The notes under the pieces were generated by a model, which was given only the letters and a program-made list of their open reading frames with translations, was not told the origin of the DNA and made no database searches. Positions 49,152 through 58,581 of a stretch of DNA of 64,000 nt are shown here, piece after piece (position 1 is the stretch's first letter; every line of letters starts with the position of its first letter). The stretch is from the NCBI RefSeq assembly GCF_022848905.1, contig NZ_JAFIRA010000001.1, positions 62,001-126,000 of the forward strand, in the 5' to 3' direction. This stretch comes from Thermostichus vulcanus str. 'Rupite'. Its GTDB lineage: Bacteria > Cyanobacteriota > Cyanobacteriia > Thermostichales > Thermostichaceae. The translations under genes were made by a program, and so were the position numbers.

Positions 49152-49763
49152 ATGATGCTAACCGATAGCCTGAACTGTTCACGCCAGCGACAAGGGCTCT
49201 TGCCTAGCCTAACGCGCTGGGGGGGGAGACTGTGTTTGACCGGACTGAGCCTGCTGCTGCTCGGCTGTACCCCTGCGGGCTTTCGCACCCCCAGGCCCAG
49301 TCTGACCAACAGCGGCCTGAACAGCATTTACCCGGATGGGGAACCTGCTTTTAACGGTGACGGTCGCTATTTGGTGTTTTCCTCCGCTCGCAGTGGCAGT
49401 CAGGATATTTTCCTATACGACACCCAGGAGCGGCGCCTTGTGGATTTGCCTGGTCTCAACTCCAGCGATGTGGCCACCACCTCCCCGGATATCAGTGCTG
49501 ATGGCCGCTACATTGTCTATGTATCGAATGCACTGGGCAAATCGGAAATTTTTCTTTACGACCGCCAAACCCGCAACGTCCAAAACATCAGTAGCCGGGT
49601 GGCCGGCGATGTGCGCAACCCCACCATCAGTGGCGATGGCCGCTTTATCGCCTTCGAGAGCAACGGCCAAGGGCAGTGGCACATCGAGATTTTTGATCGG
49701 GGGCCTCAGGCCAGTTCCCGCCCATCCCCTGCTCCCTCTCCGGATTCCAACGCCAATCCCTGA
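49152..49763 (+). CDS. TolB-like beta-propeller lipoprotein
   Basis: The 203-residue product starts with a basic N-terminus, a hydrophobic run and a lipobox (SLLLLGC, Cys about residue 38), so it is probably an exported lipoprotein. Three PD40 repeats follow (GDGRYLVFSSARSGSQDIFL, ADGRYIVYVSNALGKSEIFL, GDGRFIAFESNGQGQWHIEI) and then a Pro/Ser tail. Three blades are too few for a closed propeller, so it may oligomerise. A second in-frame ATG follows the first directly. Confidence 0.85.
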   Translation: MMLTDSLNCSRQRQGLLPSLTRWGGRLCLTGLSLLLLGCTPAGFRTPRPSLTNSGLNSIYPDGEPAFNGDGRYLVFSSARSGSQDIFLYDTQERRLVDLPGLNSSDVATTSPDISADGRYIVYVSNALGKSEIFLYDRQTRNVQNISSRVAGDVRNPTISGDGRFIAFESNGQGQWHIEIFDRGPQASSRPSPAPSPDSNANP

Positions 49764-49787
49764 GGGGATCCCTCTCTAGGAGCCCTT

Positions 49788-50990
49788 CTACTCCGTCGTT
49801 GGATAGGCTTCCAACCAAAGGTCTTCCCCCAGCTCTTCTCGGCGGGCCAGGCTCAGCCTTTTGGCTTCCGCCATGTGCTCCAGAACTTTTCCCCCCTCCA
49901 GCAAGCTTCTGCCCTCGCCCAGCAGCTTGGGGGCCAAAAAAAGGGCCAGCTTATCGACCCAGCCTCTCTCCAGGAAAGCACTGGCCAGCCGAGGGCCCCC
50001 CTCCAGCAACACTCCGTCTAGCCCCTCCTCCTGAAAAACCCTCAAGGCGGCTTCTAGGCTCACCTTGCTCCCTTCCCGAGGCAACTCCACCACTCGGGCC
50101 CCTGCCCTTTCTAAGGCAAGGATCCGCTCCTTGGGTGCCCCCTGTCCCACCAAAATCAAGCAACGGGCTGTCTCCCCGCGGGGGCCTGGCTGAAAGAGCC
50201 GGGCTGTTGGGGGGGTACGGGCTGCAGTGTCCAAAACCACCTTGACGGGATCCCGGAGCGGCGGCGGCTCCAGCATCAGCGGGAAGGGACGGAAATCGGG
50301 ATCCCGCACGGTCAGGGCTGGGTCATCCGCCAAGACCGTTCCTACCCCCACCACAACTGCAGGAAGCCACTGACGATACGCCTGGGCAACACGGCGGCTT
50401 GCTGGGGAAGAGACGAAACGGGCATCCCCGGAAGGGGTAGCCACCTTGCCATCCAGGGTCAAGGCAGCCTTCAGGAGAACAAAGGGGCGACCCGTCTTCT
50501 GTACGGTGAAAAAGACCTCGTTTTGTTCGCGGGCCTCTTTTTCCAGAAGCCCCACGGCTACTTCTATTCCCGCTGCCCTCAGTCGTGCCATTCCGCCACG
50601 AGCTAAGGGGTTCTCCTCCCGAGCCGCCACTTCTACCCGAGCCACCCCCGCTGCGATGAGGGCCAGAGAGCAGGGAGGCGTGCGGCCAAAGTGGTCGCAG
50701 GGCTCTAGAGAGACGTAAACCGTACTCCCCCTGGCTTCTTCCCCCGCCTGCTGCAACGCCAGCACCTCAGCATGGGCCTCTCCTGGCCGGGGGTGATAGC
50801 CTTCCCCCAGGATTCGGCCATTCTTGACCGCCACCGCCCCCACGATCGGGTTGGGGTAGGTGTGGCCGCGAGCCCGTTCTGCCAGCTGCAGAGCTCTACG
50901 GAGAAAACGCTCATCCACTTCCTGTGTTTTGCTGGCCAAAGCTACTACCAAAAGACTTGAGGCTAGGTTGACATTCCCGTCAATTGACAT
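49788..50990 (-). CDS. ribD: Bifunctional riboflavin biosynthesis protein RibD, Thermus-like
   Basis: RibD deaminates and then reduces the pyrimidine intermediate of riboflavin synthesis. The deaminase domain has HTYPNPIVGAVAVKNG, GEAHAEVLAL and the zinc ligands EPCDHFGRTPPC; the reductase domain has LKAALTLDGKVATPSGDARF, VVVGVGTVLADDP, LDTAARTPP and GVLLEGGPRLASAFLERGWVD. I start at MSIDGNVNL (50990); the frame is open further up but without homology. Its Ala/Arg/Glu-rich style (ERARGHTYPNP, RRALQLAERARG) recalls Thermus enzymes as I remember them, and GGGATCCC is rare inside it. Confidence 0.92.
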   Translation of the reverse strand: MSIDGNVNLASSLLVVALASKTQEVDERFLRRALQLAERARGHTYPNPIVGAVAVKNGRILGEGYHPRPGEAHAEVLALQQAGEEARGSTVYVSLEPCDHFGRTPPCSLALIAAGVARVEVAAREENPLARGGMARLRAAGIEVAVGLLEKEAREQNEVFFTVQKTGRPFVLLKAALTLDGKVATPSGDARFVSSPASRRVAQAYRQWLPAVVVGVGTVLADDPALTVRDPDFRPFPLMLEPPPLRDPVKVVLDTAARTPPTARLFQPGPRGETARCLILVGQGAPKERILALERAGARVVELPREGSKVSLEAALRVFQEEGLDGVLLEGGPRLASAFLERGWVDKLALFLAPKLLGEGRSLLEGGKVLEHMAEAKRLSLARREELGEDLWLEAYPTTE

Positions 50991-51070
50991 TCCGTATAAA
51001 TTGTAGGCTGGCCTCCTCTTGATAAGGATCCCCAGGCTAGGATAGATCGCCCCTCTGGAGGAGTTGTTGC

Positions 51071-52260
51071 ATGGTTGCTCCCCTTGCTCACCGTCTGTAT
51101 CCCCTTGGCTCCAATGTGTTTGACCAAATGGATCAGGCCAAACGGGAGGCCCGTCAAGCGGGGCTAGACTTAATCGATCTGTCCTTGGGATCCTCGGACT
51201 TATTTCCGCCCCCCGAGGCATTGGCCACGGTGCAATCGGCCCTCTCGGATCCGGCCACCTATGGTTACACCCTCTTTCACGACACGGCTGCTTTTCGTGC
51301 CGCCTGTGCCAAGTGGTATGAGGGGAAGTTTGGCCTAGAGATTGACCCGGAGACAGAGGTGTTGCCCCTGATTGGATCCCAGCAGGGGACGGCCCTGTTG
51401 CCTCTAGCACTACTCAATCCGGGCGATATGGCCTTACTGACGGATCCAGGTTACCCCTCCCATGTGGGCGGGATCCATTTGGCGGGCGGGATCCCTTACT
51501 ATTTGCCCCTATTGGCCGAGAATCACTTTTTGCCCCAGTGGGATCGGATCCCGGAGGAGATCGCTCAGCAGGCGCGGCTGCTGGTGTTGAGCTATCCCCA
51601 CAACCCCACCACAGCCACCGTCACACCGGAGTTTTGGCAGGAGGCGTTGTACTTCTGCCAACAGTACCAACTGGTTTTGGCCCACGATTTTCCCTATGTG
51701 GACTGGCGCTTTGACGGGCAGGTAGCCCCTTCGGCCCTCCAGGCGGATCCGGATAAGACCTGCACGATCGAGTTTTTTTCCTTATCCAAGTCTTATCACA
51801 TGGGGGGGTTTCGGGTGGCCTATGCCATTGGCAATCGGGATTTAATTCGGGCACTGCGGCTGGTGAAATCCACGATTGACTTCCGGGCATTTTGCGGGGG
51901 GCGGCGGCAGCTTTGGCGGCTCCAGAAACCTTTTTGCACCACTGGCGACAGGTGTATCGAGAGCGGCGAGATACGGCGGTGGCGGCGCTGCATGACATCG
52001 GTTGGCCGGTACCGGTGCCGGAAGCGACGATGTATCTGTGGGCACCCTTGCCAAGGGGCTATCCAGGATCCTCTGGGCAGTTTTGCCTGGACTTGGTGAA
52101 AACAGCGGGGGTAGCTTTGTCTCCGGGTTCTGGCTTTGGCCCCAGTGGGGAGGGCTACGTGCGCTTTGCTCTGGTGGTGGAGGGATCCCGTTTGCAGGAA
52201 GCCGTCGGACGGATCGGCCACTTTCTGGCTGGGGGATACCCTCAAGAATCCTTAAGCTGA
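51071..52260 (+). pseudogene. Class I/II aminotransferase with a -1 frameshift
   Basis: The first frame (51071 to about 51892) encodes the N-terminus (DLIDLSLGSSDLFPPPEAL), the PLP region LIGSQQGTALLPLALLNPGD, LVLSYPHNPTTATVTPEFW and the Schiff-base Lys in SLSKSYHMGGFRVAYAIGN. After VKSTIDFRAF homology moves to the other frame: RGAAAALAAPETFLHHWRQV, YLWAPLPRGY and the C-terminal VRFALVVEGSRLQEAV, ending at 52260. The break is in the T4 run at 51890-51893 next to a G6 run; one extra T would restore it. It resembles LL-diaminopimelate aminotransferase-type enzymes. GGAGG lies 9 bases before the ATG. A sequencing error is quite possible. Confidence 0.8.
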
Positions 52261-52388
52261 GCTTGAGTCACCGCTAAGGCTAGGGCCGTCCCACCAATAG
52301 CGCCAAGGGGCAAGATCAACAGGTTCAACAGCGGAATCGCCAGCAGGAGTGCCGCCATGAGGCCAAACCCAACCATCAAGACCCAATG
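52242..52388 (-). pseudogene. C-terminal remnant of an EI24-domain membrane protein
   Basis: Reading toward the stop at 52242, MVGFGLMAALLLAIPLLN and LLILPLGAIGGTALALAVT match the C-terminal hydrophobic end of EI24/CysZ-like proteins. No N-terminal part is found; upstream the frame runs into a 3 x 10-bp repeat. It overlaps the 3' end of the frameshifted aminotransferase on the other strand. Confidence 0.55.
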
Positions 52389-52415
52389 TTCTGAAATGTT
52401 CTGAAATGTTCTGAA
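52386..52415. repeat. Three tandem 10-bp repeats
   Basis: ATGTTCTGAA occurs three times in a row. It marks the breakpoint of the EI24 remnant and may come from the event that truncated it. Confidence 0.7.
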
Positions 52416-52515
52416 ATCAAAGAGTAAAACCAGTATTTCTTCGGTCTCGGGCAGGACGAATGATATTCACAGGGCACGGCGGCGGTAACCTAAGGGAGCA
52501 AGCTAGGTAGACCTT

Positions 52516-53502
52516 ATGGATGCCAAAGATCTGCTCCGGTTGTACCGGTCAGGGCGTACCAACTTTACAGGTGAAAATTTTGCTGCGCTTGACCTGAGTC
52601 GAGTTGATCTGATTGGGGTCGATCTCTCCGGTGCCAATCTACACAATGCCAACCTGATCTTTGCCTATCTGGGGCGGGTCAAGCTGCAAAAAGCCAATTT
52701 GGCAGGGGCCAAATTAAGCGGGGCCAACCTCAGTCAAGCGGATTTGAGCGATGCGGATCTCAGGGATGCCCAACTGCACGGCACCACCCTACAGGGGGCA
52801 GACTTGCATGGAGCCAACCTAACATTGGCCCTGTTGAACGATGCCAACCTTCTGGATGCGGATTTGCGGTGGGTGAACCTCACCAGTGCCAATCTGCTGG
52901 GGGCTTGTTTGCGCGGGGCCAACTTTCGTCTGGATAGCCGCCGTCATGCCGTGTTGCGCAGTGCGAATCTCAGCCGTGCTGACCTGAGTGGGGCCAATTT
53001 GTCAGGGGCAGACTTAACCCGGGCTGACTTGAGTGGAGCCAATCTGCGGGAGGCCAGTTTGCTAGGGGCCAATCTGAGTGGGGCCAATTTGCAGCGAGCC
53101 TGTTTGCGCGGGGCCATCCTCAGCGAGACCGACCTGAGCGGAGTGTCCTTCTTGGGGGCAGATATGCAGGGGGTGCAGATGGCGCGAGTGAACCTCAAAG
53201 AGGGGATGCTGAGCCAAGTCAACCTCACTGAAGCCAATCTGAGTGAAGCGGATTTGGGTGGGGCCGATCTTTCCGCCAGTTGCCTGTACTCGGCCAAATT
53301 GGCACGGGCGGATTTGAGCCGAGCTAACCTGGCGGGGGCAGATTTGAGATACGCCAGTCTGGTGGACGCCTATCTGGGTCGTACCAATTTAGAAAATGCC
53401 GACCTGAGTCATGCTATCCTCACCCGCGCTGATCTGAGCACAGCCAACTTGATTGGGGCTAACCTGCAAGGGGCAACCATGCCAGATGGACGGGTGAATT
53501 GA
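52516..53502 (+). CDS. Pentapeptide-repeat protein
   Basis: The 328-residue protein consists almost wholly of A(D/N)LXX repeats (for example LSRADLSGANLSGADLTRAD), forming a right-handed beta helix. A short N-terminus, DAKDLLRLYRSGRTNFTGEN, precedes them. There is no signal peptide, membrane segment or fused domain. Function is unknown; such proteins are abundant in cyanobacteria. A slightly irregular stretch (LRGANFRLDSRRHAVLRSAN, about 135-155) interrupts the helix and may be a loop. Confidence 0.93.
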   Translation: MDAKDLLRLYRSGRTNFTGENFAALDLSRVDLIGVDLSGANLHNANLIFAYLGRVKLQKANLAGAKLSGANLSQADLSDADLRDAQLHGTTLQGADLHGANLTLALLNDANLLDADLRWVNLTSANLLGACLRGANFRLDSRRHAVLRSANLSRADLSGANLSGADLTRADLSGANLREASLLGANLSGANLQRACLRGAILSETDLSGVSFLGADMQGVQMARVNLKEGMLSQVNLTEANLSEADLGGADLSASCLYSAKLARADLSRANLAGADLRYASLVDAYLGRTNLENADLSHAILTRADLSTANLIGANLQGATMPDGRVN

Positions 53503-53590
53503 GGCGGGGATCCACCCTGATCGGGGTGAGGTTTTCCCCTGCTATGCCGTTGCTGAACCCGCTACCCTGAGGGCAGGGCTAGAGGGATCC

Positions 53591-55150
53591 GTGAATAGCT
53601 ATCGCTTGCCGTCCTTATTGCAGTCGCTGTGGGCTGATTTACCTTTGCCGGAGTGGTTACCTGCTGCGGGAGAGCGCTCTTGGCAGCAGACGGTGGCCGC
53701 TCTCATTCAGCTTTGGCAGGAGGTAGGCCAGTTTGGGGTGGTGCTCAGTGGGCCAGTTTCTTGGTTACCCCCTTGGGTGATACGGGATCCCCTGCCACAA
53801 CTGCCGGTACGCATCGACACGTTAGAAACAACGTTAGAAACAGCCCTAAAACCGCGGGATCCGGCCCGAGAAGCCCCCTGGCTCTTTACCCCGGATCTGT
53901 CGCCTGAGTCGATCTTGACTCCTGGTCAGACGGTGATCCCCCTATTGCCTCGGGATCCCCTGGTAGAGGAGCCTTTTTTGCTGGTACTTACCCCCGTTTT
54001 CTCGGCTGTAGCCGCCCAAGGACATCATCCCCACACACGGCAGACAGGCATGATGATATCCTTTGAGCCGGAAGTGGTACATCGAGCCTGGCAGAGCTTG
54101 GAACAACGGGTTCAGCAAGGCCGACCGGATCGATTGCCATTGTGGCAAAGCTTGGCCAAGCACTATCCGCTGATGAATCCCCATGTGCGGGTTTTGGCAC
54201 GGTTCAGCAGCTTGCTCCTTTTGGGGAACTTGGCAGAATCAGGATCCCAGCCCGCTCGTTTGCCCCCAGCCACCCCCACCACAACCGGCAGAACCACCGA
54301 AGTGGTGGCTTCCCCAGATTCGGAACTTGGCGAGCCAGAGGCCAGCTCCCCCTCGGAAGCCCTACCCAAGAACTCCGTCAGTCGCTCGGCGGCAGCGTCA
54401 AAGTCTCCCGCACAACCCAACCCACCTCCCCACCCCGACAATGGTCTTTCTGAAGCGGAATTGTTGCGGGCTTTGATCCATGAGGTACAAACGCCTCTGA
54501 GCACCATTCGCACCTTGGCCAGCTTGATTTTGAAACGATCCGACTTACCCCCCCGCGTGCGGGACTATGCCGAGAAGATTGACCGCGAGTGTACAGAGCA
54601 AATTAACCGCTTTGGCCTGTTCTTCCAAGCCACCGAAACGGTGATGCCTACCACCGAGGCACGGGAGGGGCACCGCTTACAACTGGAACCGATTGCTTTG
54701 GTGGATTTGGTGCGACAAAATCTACCCCGCTGGCAGGAACAGGTGGAACGACGGGGATCCCAGTTTGATCTGGAGATTCCGGATGAGTTACCGGATGTGG
54801 TCAGTGATCCGAAGGCGTTGGAAGCGGTGCTGTTTGGCATGATCGACCGCATTGCCCGCAGCACTCCAGCTGGTAGCCGGATTCGGGCTCAGTTGGTCAG
54901 CGCTGGGGACTTGGTCAAACTCCAATTTCAGGTGGATACTCCGGAGAGCGGGATCCCTACTGCCGCCACAGAAGCCAAATCCCCACAGGCCATTGGTCAG
55001 TTGTTGGTCTTGCAGCCGGATACAGGCGCGGTCAGCCTCAGCATTCCTGTCACCCAGACCCTGTTTCGGGCCTTGGGGGGCTATTTAACCGTGCGCCATC
55101 GCGCCCATCAGGGGGAGGTTCTCAACATCTACTTGCCCCGCCAGCTCTAA
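53591..55150 (+). CDS. Histidine kinase-like protein with degenerate ATPase domain
   Basis: The 519-residue protein has an N-terminal region (about 1-215) unlike common sensor domains, a Ser/Pro/Ala linker, a HisKA domain with phospho-acceptor His at about 296 (ALIHEVQTPLSTIRTLASLI), and a C-terminal ATPase-like part. That last part lacks a recognisable N box (only VLFGMIDRIARSTPAGSRI) and G boxes, so it may not bind ATP. It may be a phospho-accepting partner of the complete kinase encoded next. Start GTG 53591. Nearly contiguous with 55247-56830. Confidence 0.82.
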   Translation: MNSYRLPSLLQSLWADLPLPEWLPAAGERSWQQTVAALIQLWQEVGQFGVVLSGPVSWLPPWVIRDPLPQLPVRIDTLETTLETALKPRDPAREAPWLFTPDLSPESILTPGQTVIPLLPRDPLVEEPFLLVLTPVFSAVAAQGHHPHTRQTGMMISFEPEVVHRAWQSLEQRVQQGRPDRLPLWQSLAKHYPLMNPHVRVLARFSSLLLLGNLAESGSQPARLPPATPTTTGRTTEVVASPDSELGEPEASSPSEALPKNSVSRSAAASKSPAQPNPPPHPDNGLSEAELLRALIHEVQTPLSTIRTLASLILKRSDLPPRVRDYAEKIDRECTEQINRFGLFFQATETVMPTTEAREGHRLQLEPIALVDLVRQNLPRWQEQVERRGSQFDLEIPDELPDVVSDPKALEAVLFGMIDRIARSTPAGSRIRAQLVSAGDLVKLQFQVDTPESGIPTAATEAKSPQAIGQLLVLQPDTGAVSLSIPVTQTLFRALGGYLTVRHRAHQGEVLNIYLPRQL

Positions 55151-55246
55151 ACCCCTGGGCCAGGATCCCAACAAAAGTGGCGGATCGGAGGGGAGATGTG
55201 GCTAGGATCGATCTGCTAGCTGAGTGGCTAGGTACTTGAGAGATGG

Positions 55247-56035
55247 GTGTCCATGCCAAGAGCCAGGAAAGGTGTTCAACAAGAGCGAGAGCCGGAGTCC
55301 GCGTGGGGAGCTGAGGGGGGAGGAGATCCCCTGACAACCCCATCAGCTATAACCTTCTCTTCGCAGCAGCTCTCCACCTTGTTACACGAGGTGCGCAATC
55401 CCTTGACCGCCTTAAATACCTTGGCCAAGTTACTGCAAAAACGCCTGCCCCCAGAGGATCGCAACCACTGGATTGGTCTCAGCATCGAACAGGAGTGTAA
55501 GCATTTACAGGATTTGTTGCTGGAATTTGAGCGCTCGGATGGGATCCCCGCCACCCTGCAGCTACAGCCTCTCGCCTTGGCCGATGTGCTGCAGGAGTGG
55601 ATCCCGGTCTATCAAGCTGTGGCGGAAACCCAGGGACACCACTTTCAAGCGGAGATCCCCTCGCATTTGCCCGAGATCCAGGCGGATCCGCGAGCACTGC
55701 GACAAATCCTGGACAATCTGATCGACAATGCCTACAAGTACACCCCTAGCCCTGGCCAGATTCAACTGAGGGTTGAGCCACAACCCCACAACACTCCCAC
55801 GCGGGTGGAAGTTTCCATTTGCGACAGCGGCCCTGGCATTCACCCTGAGAATTTGGAACGGATTTTCGATCCCTTCTTTCGGGCGGATCCCTCCAAGCCA
55901 GGACAGGGATTGGGGTTGGCCATCAGCCGCGACCTCGCCACTCAGATGGGGGGGCAACTGCAGGTGGATAGCTCGGGCCACCGAGAGCCTGGCCAACAGG
56001 GATCCTGTTTCCGCCTGAGCCTACCTTTGGCCTAA
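55247..56035 (+). CDS. Short soluble histidine kinase
   Basis: The 262-residue kinase has a HisKA domain with His in LLHEVRNPLTALNTLAKLLQ and a full ATPase domain: N box LDNLIDNAYKYTPSPG, G1 ICDSGPGIHPENLERIFDPF, G2 GQGLGLAISRDLATQMGG. It has no membrane segment or sensor domain, so input must come from a partner, perhaps the degenerate kinase before it. Start GTG 55247 or ATG 55253. A LuxR-type response regulator follows 45 bases later. Confidence 0.9.
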   Translation: MSMPRARKGVQQEREPESAWGAEGGGDPLTTPSAITFSSQQLSTLLHEVRNPLTALNTLAKLLQKRLPPEDRNHWIGLSIEQECKHLQDLLLEFERSDGIPATLQLQPLALADVLQEWIPVYQAVAETQGHHFQAEIPSHLPEIQADPRALRQILDNLIDNAYKYTPSPGQIQLRVEPQPHNTPTRVEVSICDSGPGIHPENLERIFDPFFRADPSKPGQGLGLAISRDLATQMGGQLQVDSSGHREPGQQGSCFRLSLPLA

Positions 56036-56080
56036 CAGTTAGATCTCTGTAGATCTGTGAGTTAATTGAGGAGCTGTGTG

Positions 56081-56830
56081 ATGCCCAAAAACTCCATTCC
56101 ACCAAACCGTTCGTCCATGGCAGCTGCTGAAGCACCGGCGCGGGTGATGTTGGTGGATGATGAACCGGGCTTGCGGGATGCGGTGCAAGCTTACCTAGAA
56201 GATAGTGGATTTGAGGTGATCCCAGCTGCTCACCCCCAACAGGCTCTGCAACTGCTCAGCACCACCCAGCCGCAACTGATTATCTCTGACATCATGATGC
56301 CAGGCATTGACGGCTATCAGTTTTTGGCACAACTGCGGCAGCTGGAGCCCTATAGCCATCTACCTGTGGTGTTTCTGACCGCCAAGGGGATGACTGCCGA
56401 TCGCATTCAGGGGTATCGGGCCGGGGTCGATGCCTATTTGCCCAAGCCCTTCGATCCTGAAGAGCTGGTGGCCATCGTCTCCAATTTGATCGAGCGCTCT
56501 CGCTCAGCCAATCCTTCGGAGGTAGTAGCACGGGAGCTGGCCTCGATTCGTGCCCTGCTGTCGGAACGAGCCCCGGCTCTGGACAGCCCCCCTCATCCCC
56601 CTACTTCTACCCCCTTGCCCCCGCCGATCAAGGTGGAATTTACGCCGCGAGAACAGCAGGTGTTGGAGAAGGTGGCAGAAGGACTGATGAACAAAGAGAT
56701 CGCTAAACAACTGCAAACCAGTGTGCGCAATGTCGAGAAATACGTGACCCGATTGTTGAACAAAACTGGCACCAGCAGTCGCACTGAGCTGGTTCGCTAC
56801 GCCCTCACCTATGGCTTGATTAGTTTGTGA
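56081..56830 (+). CDS. NarL/LuxR-family response regulator, Ycf29-like
   Basis: The 249-residue protein has a receiver (MLVDDEPGLRDAVQAYLEDS, LIISDIMMPGIDGYQ, FLTAKG, YLPKPFDPEE), a Pro-rich linker (about 165-185) and a LuxR helix-turn-helix (FTPREQQVLEKVAEGLMNKE, NVEKYVTRLLNKTGTSSRTE). The pattern matches the cyanobacterial and red-algal plastid Ycf29 group. ATG 56081 has GAGGAG 8 bases upstream. Probable partner of the kinase encoded just upstream. A GCCCTC-TT-GAGGGC-type palindrome lies at 56903-56916 beyond the stop. Confidence 0.9.
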   Translation: MPKNSIPPNRSSMAAAEAPARVMLVDDEPGLRDAVQAYLEDSGFEVIPAAHPQQALQLLSTTQPQLIISDIMMPGIDGYQFLAQLRQLEPYSHLPVVFLTAKGMTADRIQGYRAGVDAYLPKPFDPEELVAIVSNLIERSRSANPSEVVARELASIRALLSERAPALDSPPHPPTSTPLPPPIKVEFTPREQQVLEKVAEGLMNKEIAKQLQTSVRNVEKYVTRLLNKTGTSSRTELVRYALTYGLISL

Positions 56831-57032
56831 ATTCTGTAAATTCAGACCGTTAGATCCGAATCACTTCATTGATAGAAGTTCCTAGATCGGCGTTGCATCC
56901 TTGCCCTCTTGAGGGCACTGAATGTTCCTCTCGATTTACTCACGACTCCCTCCCCGGTTTCTTCACGGAACTATCCTATTCTCAAAGAGTCGGGGATCTC
57001 TACCCGCTTTTCCCCAAAGGATCTGTATTCAT

Positions 57033-57299
57033 ATGTCACAATCTGAAACCTGGCTCATCAATAACCATTGGATCTCAAAGCCTACTGTTCTGTCCCCCTT
57101 CCCCCATCTGGATCCTACAGGACAAGCCATTTATGTCAGTGCCCTGGAGCGCCATATTCACCACCTGGAACATATTTTAGATCTGCAAGCCAAAGGGGGA
57201 ATCGATTCTGCCACCGCGCAGGCAAGCCTTGACTTCTTGGTCCAGCAATTGCAACGAACTCGGCATGATCTTCTGCTGGGATCCCCCTCCTTGAATTGA
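57033..57299 (+). CDS. Small protein of unknown function
   Basis: I do not recognise a family. The 88-residue product (from MSQSETWLINNH) has a coiled-coil-like second half (YVSALERHIHHLEHILDLQA, ASLDFLVQQLQRTRHDLL). There is no signal peptide. The upstream part of the frame does not look like protein, so ATG 57033 is preferred. Confidence 0.55.
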   Translation: MSQSETWLINNHWISKPTVLSPFPHLDPTGQAIYVSALERHIHHLEHILDLQAKGGIDSATAQASLDFLVQQLQRTRHDLLLGSPSLN

Positions 57300-57640
57300 T
57301 GGAAGGATTCATGGGATCCCTGATGGAATATCGCCAGTCCTGTAGGCACAGCTCTTTCGCTAATTAGCTAGCACAGTAGCAGCACTTGGTCATCCACTTG
57401 ACAAATGCAGGCCGCTCAATCAGAGATAGTCCAACCTCTATTAGCTTTCTCATCTCTTTTCCACCCTGACATGGGAATAACCTCTCGCGACAGCGGGATG
57501 GAGTCCTCTCCTAGTAATCTAATCTAAACATTGCTCTTAAATGTGAAGAGATGGCATAGCCCATGTCTAGCTATGAGGATCCCGGCTTCGGCGTATGCTG
57601 GAGAAGAAAGATTTCTTTACGCTAACGGACGGAACGGATC
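57300..57640. other. Spacer upstream of the ABC ATPase gene
   Basis: No gene or RNA family is recognisable. It should hold the promoter of the ATPase gene; no -10 box paired with the TTGACA near 57400 was convincing. Confidence 0.35.
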
Positions 57641-58534
57641 GTGACAGCCCTTTCGATGGCCCCAACCTTGCCCCAAACGCAGCCGGCGGCGGTGGAACTG
57701 CAATCGGTGTGGAAACGCTTTGGGCAGCAGGTTGCCGTTCAAGACCTGAGTTTACGGATCCCACAGGGAGAAGTCTTTGCGTTGCTAGGGCCAAATGGAG
57801 CCGGGAAATCCACCACCATCCGCATGTTGACCAGCCTCACCCGCCCCAGCCAGGGATCCATTCAAGTGGGGGGCTATGACGTGGTACGGGAGCCCTTGTT
57901 GGTGCGGCAACAGATTGGGGTAGTGCTGCAGCCGATCACCCTAGAGGCGGAGCTGACGGTTTGGGAAAACCTGGAATTTCATGCCCGGATGCACCACATC
58001 CCTAACCCGGAGCGGCAACGGCGCATTGACCAGTGGCTGGACTATGTACGGCTAGCGGATCGGCGACAGGACAAGGTGAAAACTCTTTCCGGCGGTATGA
58101 AACGACGATTGCAGGTGGCTAGAGCCCTGCTGCATCGCCCTCAAATTTTGTTTTTGGATGAACCGACTGTTGGCTTGGATCCCCAGGCGCGGCGGCTGTT
58201 GTGGGAGATCCTGCGGGATCTCAATCAGCAGGGCATGACCTTGCTGGTAACCACTCACTATATGGAAGAGGCAGAAGAGTTGTGTGACCGCATTGGCATT
58301 ATGGAAGGGGGGCGGTTAATCGAGTTGGGCAGCCCAGCTCAGTTGCGAGCCAAACATGGGGAAGCTCTTTTGGTTCGTTCACTCCCCGGACAAGAGGCCG
58401 ACTATACTTTTTTCCCCAGCTTGGCGGAAGCGCAAAGGCAGTTGGAAGCAGAACCCGACAAAACCGGCCTGATGGTACGCCCTGCCAACTTAGAGGATAT
58501 CTTCGTGCGTTTGACGGGCCGTCGCCTGGATTAA
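57641..58534 (+). CDS. ABC transporter ATPase, CcmA/NodI/DrrA type
   Basis: The 297-residue ATPase has Walker A LLGPNGAGKSTTIRMLTSL, Q-loop GVVLQPITLEAELTVWEN, signature LSGGMKRRLQVARALLHRP, Walker B ILFLDEPTVGLDPQARR, switch His TTHYMEEAEELCDRIG, and the C-terminal extension typical of ABC-2 exporters (NLEDIFVRLTGR). Start GTG 57641. No permease gene adjoins it; the next gene is on the other strand, so its ABC-2 partner must be encoded elsewhere. Confidence 0.93.
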   Translation: MTALSMAPTLPQTQPAAVELQSVWKRFGQQVAVQDLSLRIPQGEVFALLGPNGAGKSTTIRMLTSLTRPSQGSIQVGGYDVVREPLLVRQQIGVVLQPITLEAELTVWENLEFHARMHHIPNPERQRRIDQWLDYVRLADRRQDKVKTLSGGMKRRLQVARALLHRPQILFLDEPTVGLDPQARRLLWEILRDLNQQGMTLLVTTHYMEEAEELCDRIGIMEGGRLIELGSPAQLRAKHGEALLVRSLPGQEADYTFFPSLAEAQRQLEAEPDKTGLMVRPANLEDIFVRLTGRRLD

Positions 58535-58581
58535 AAAACCCCAAAGCCTTGAATGGCGCTGCTGGGGATAGCCTCCTCCGG

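Noticed and set aside
49788-51410. A 540-residue frame that would extend RibD by 140 residues at the N-terminus
   Set aside because: The added residues have no family match, are Pro/Arg/His-rich and overlap the start of the aminotransferase gene on the other strand; RibD homology starts near 50950.
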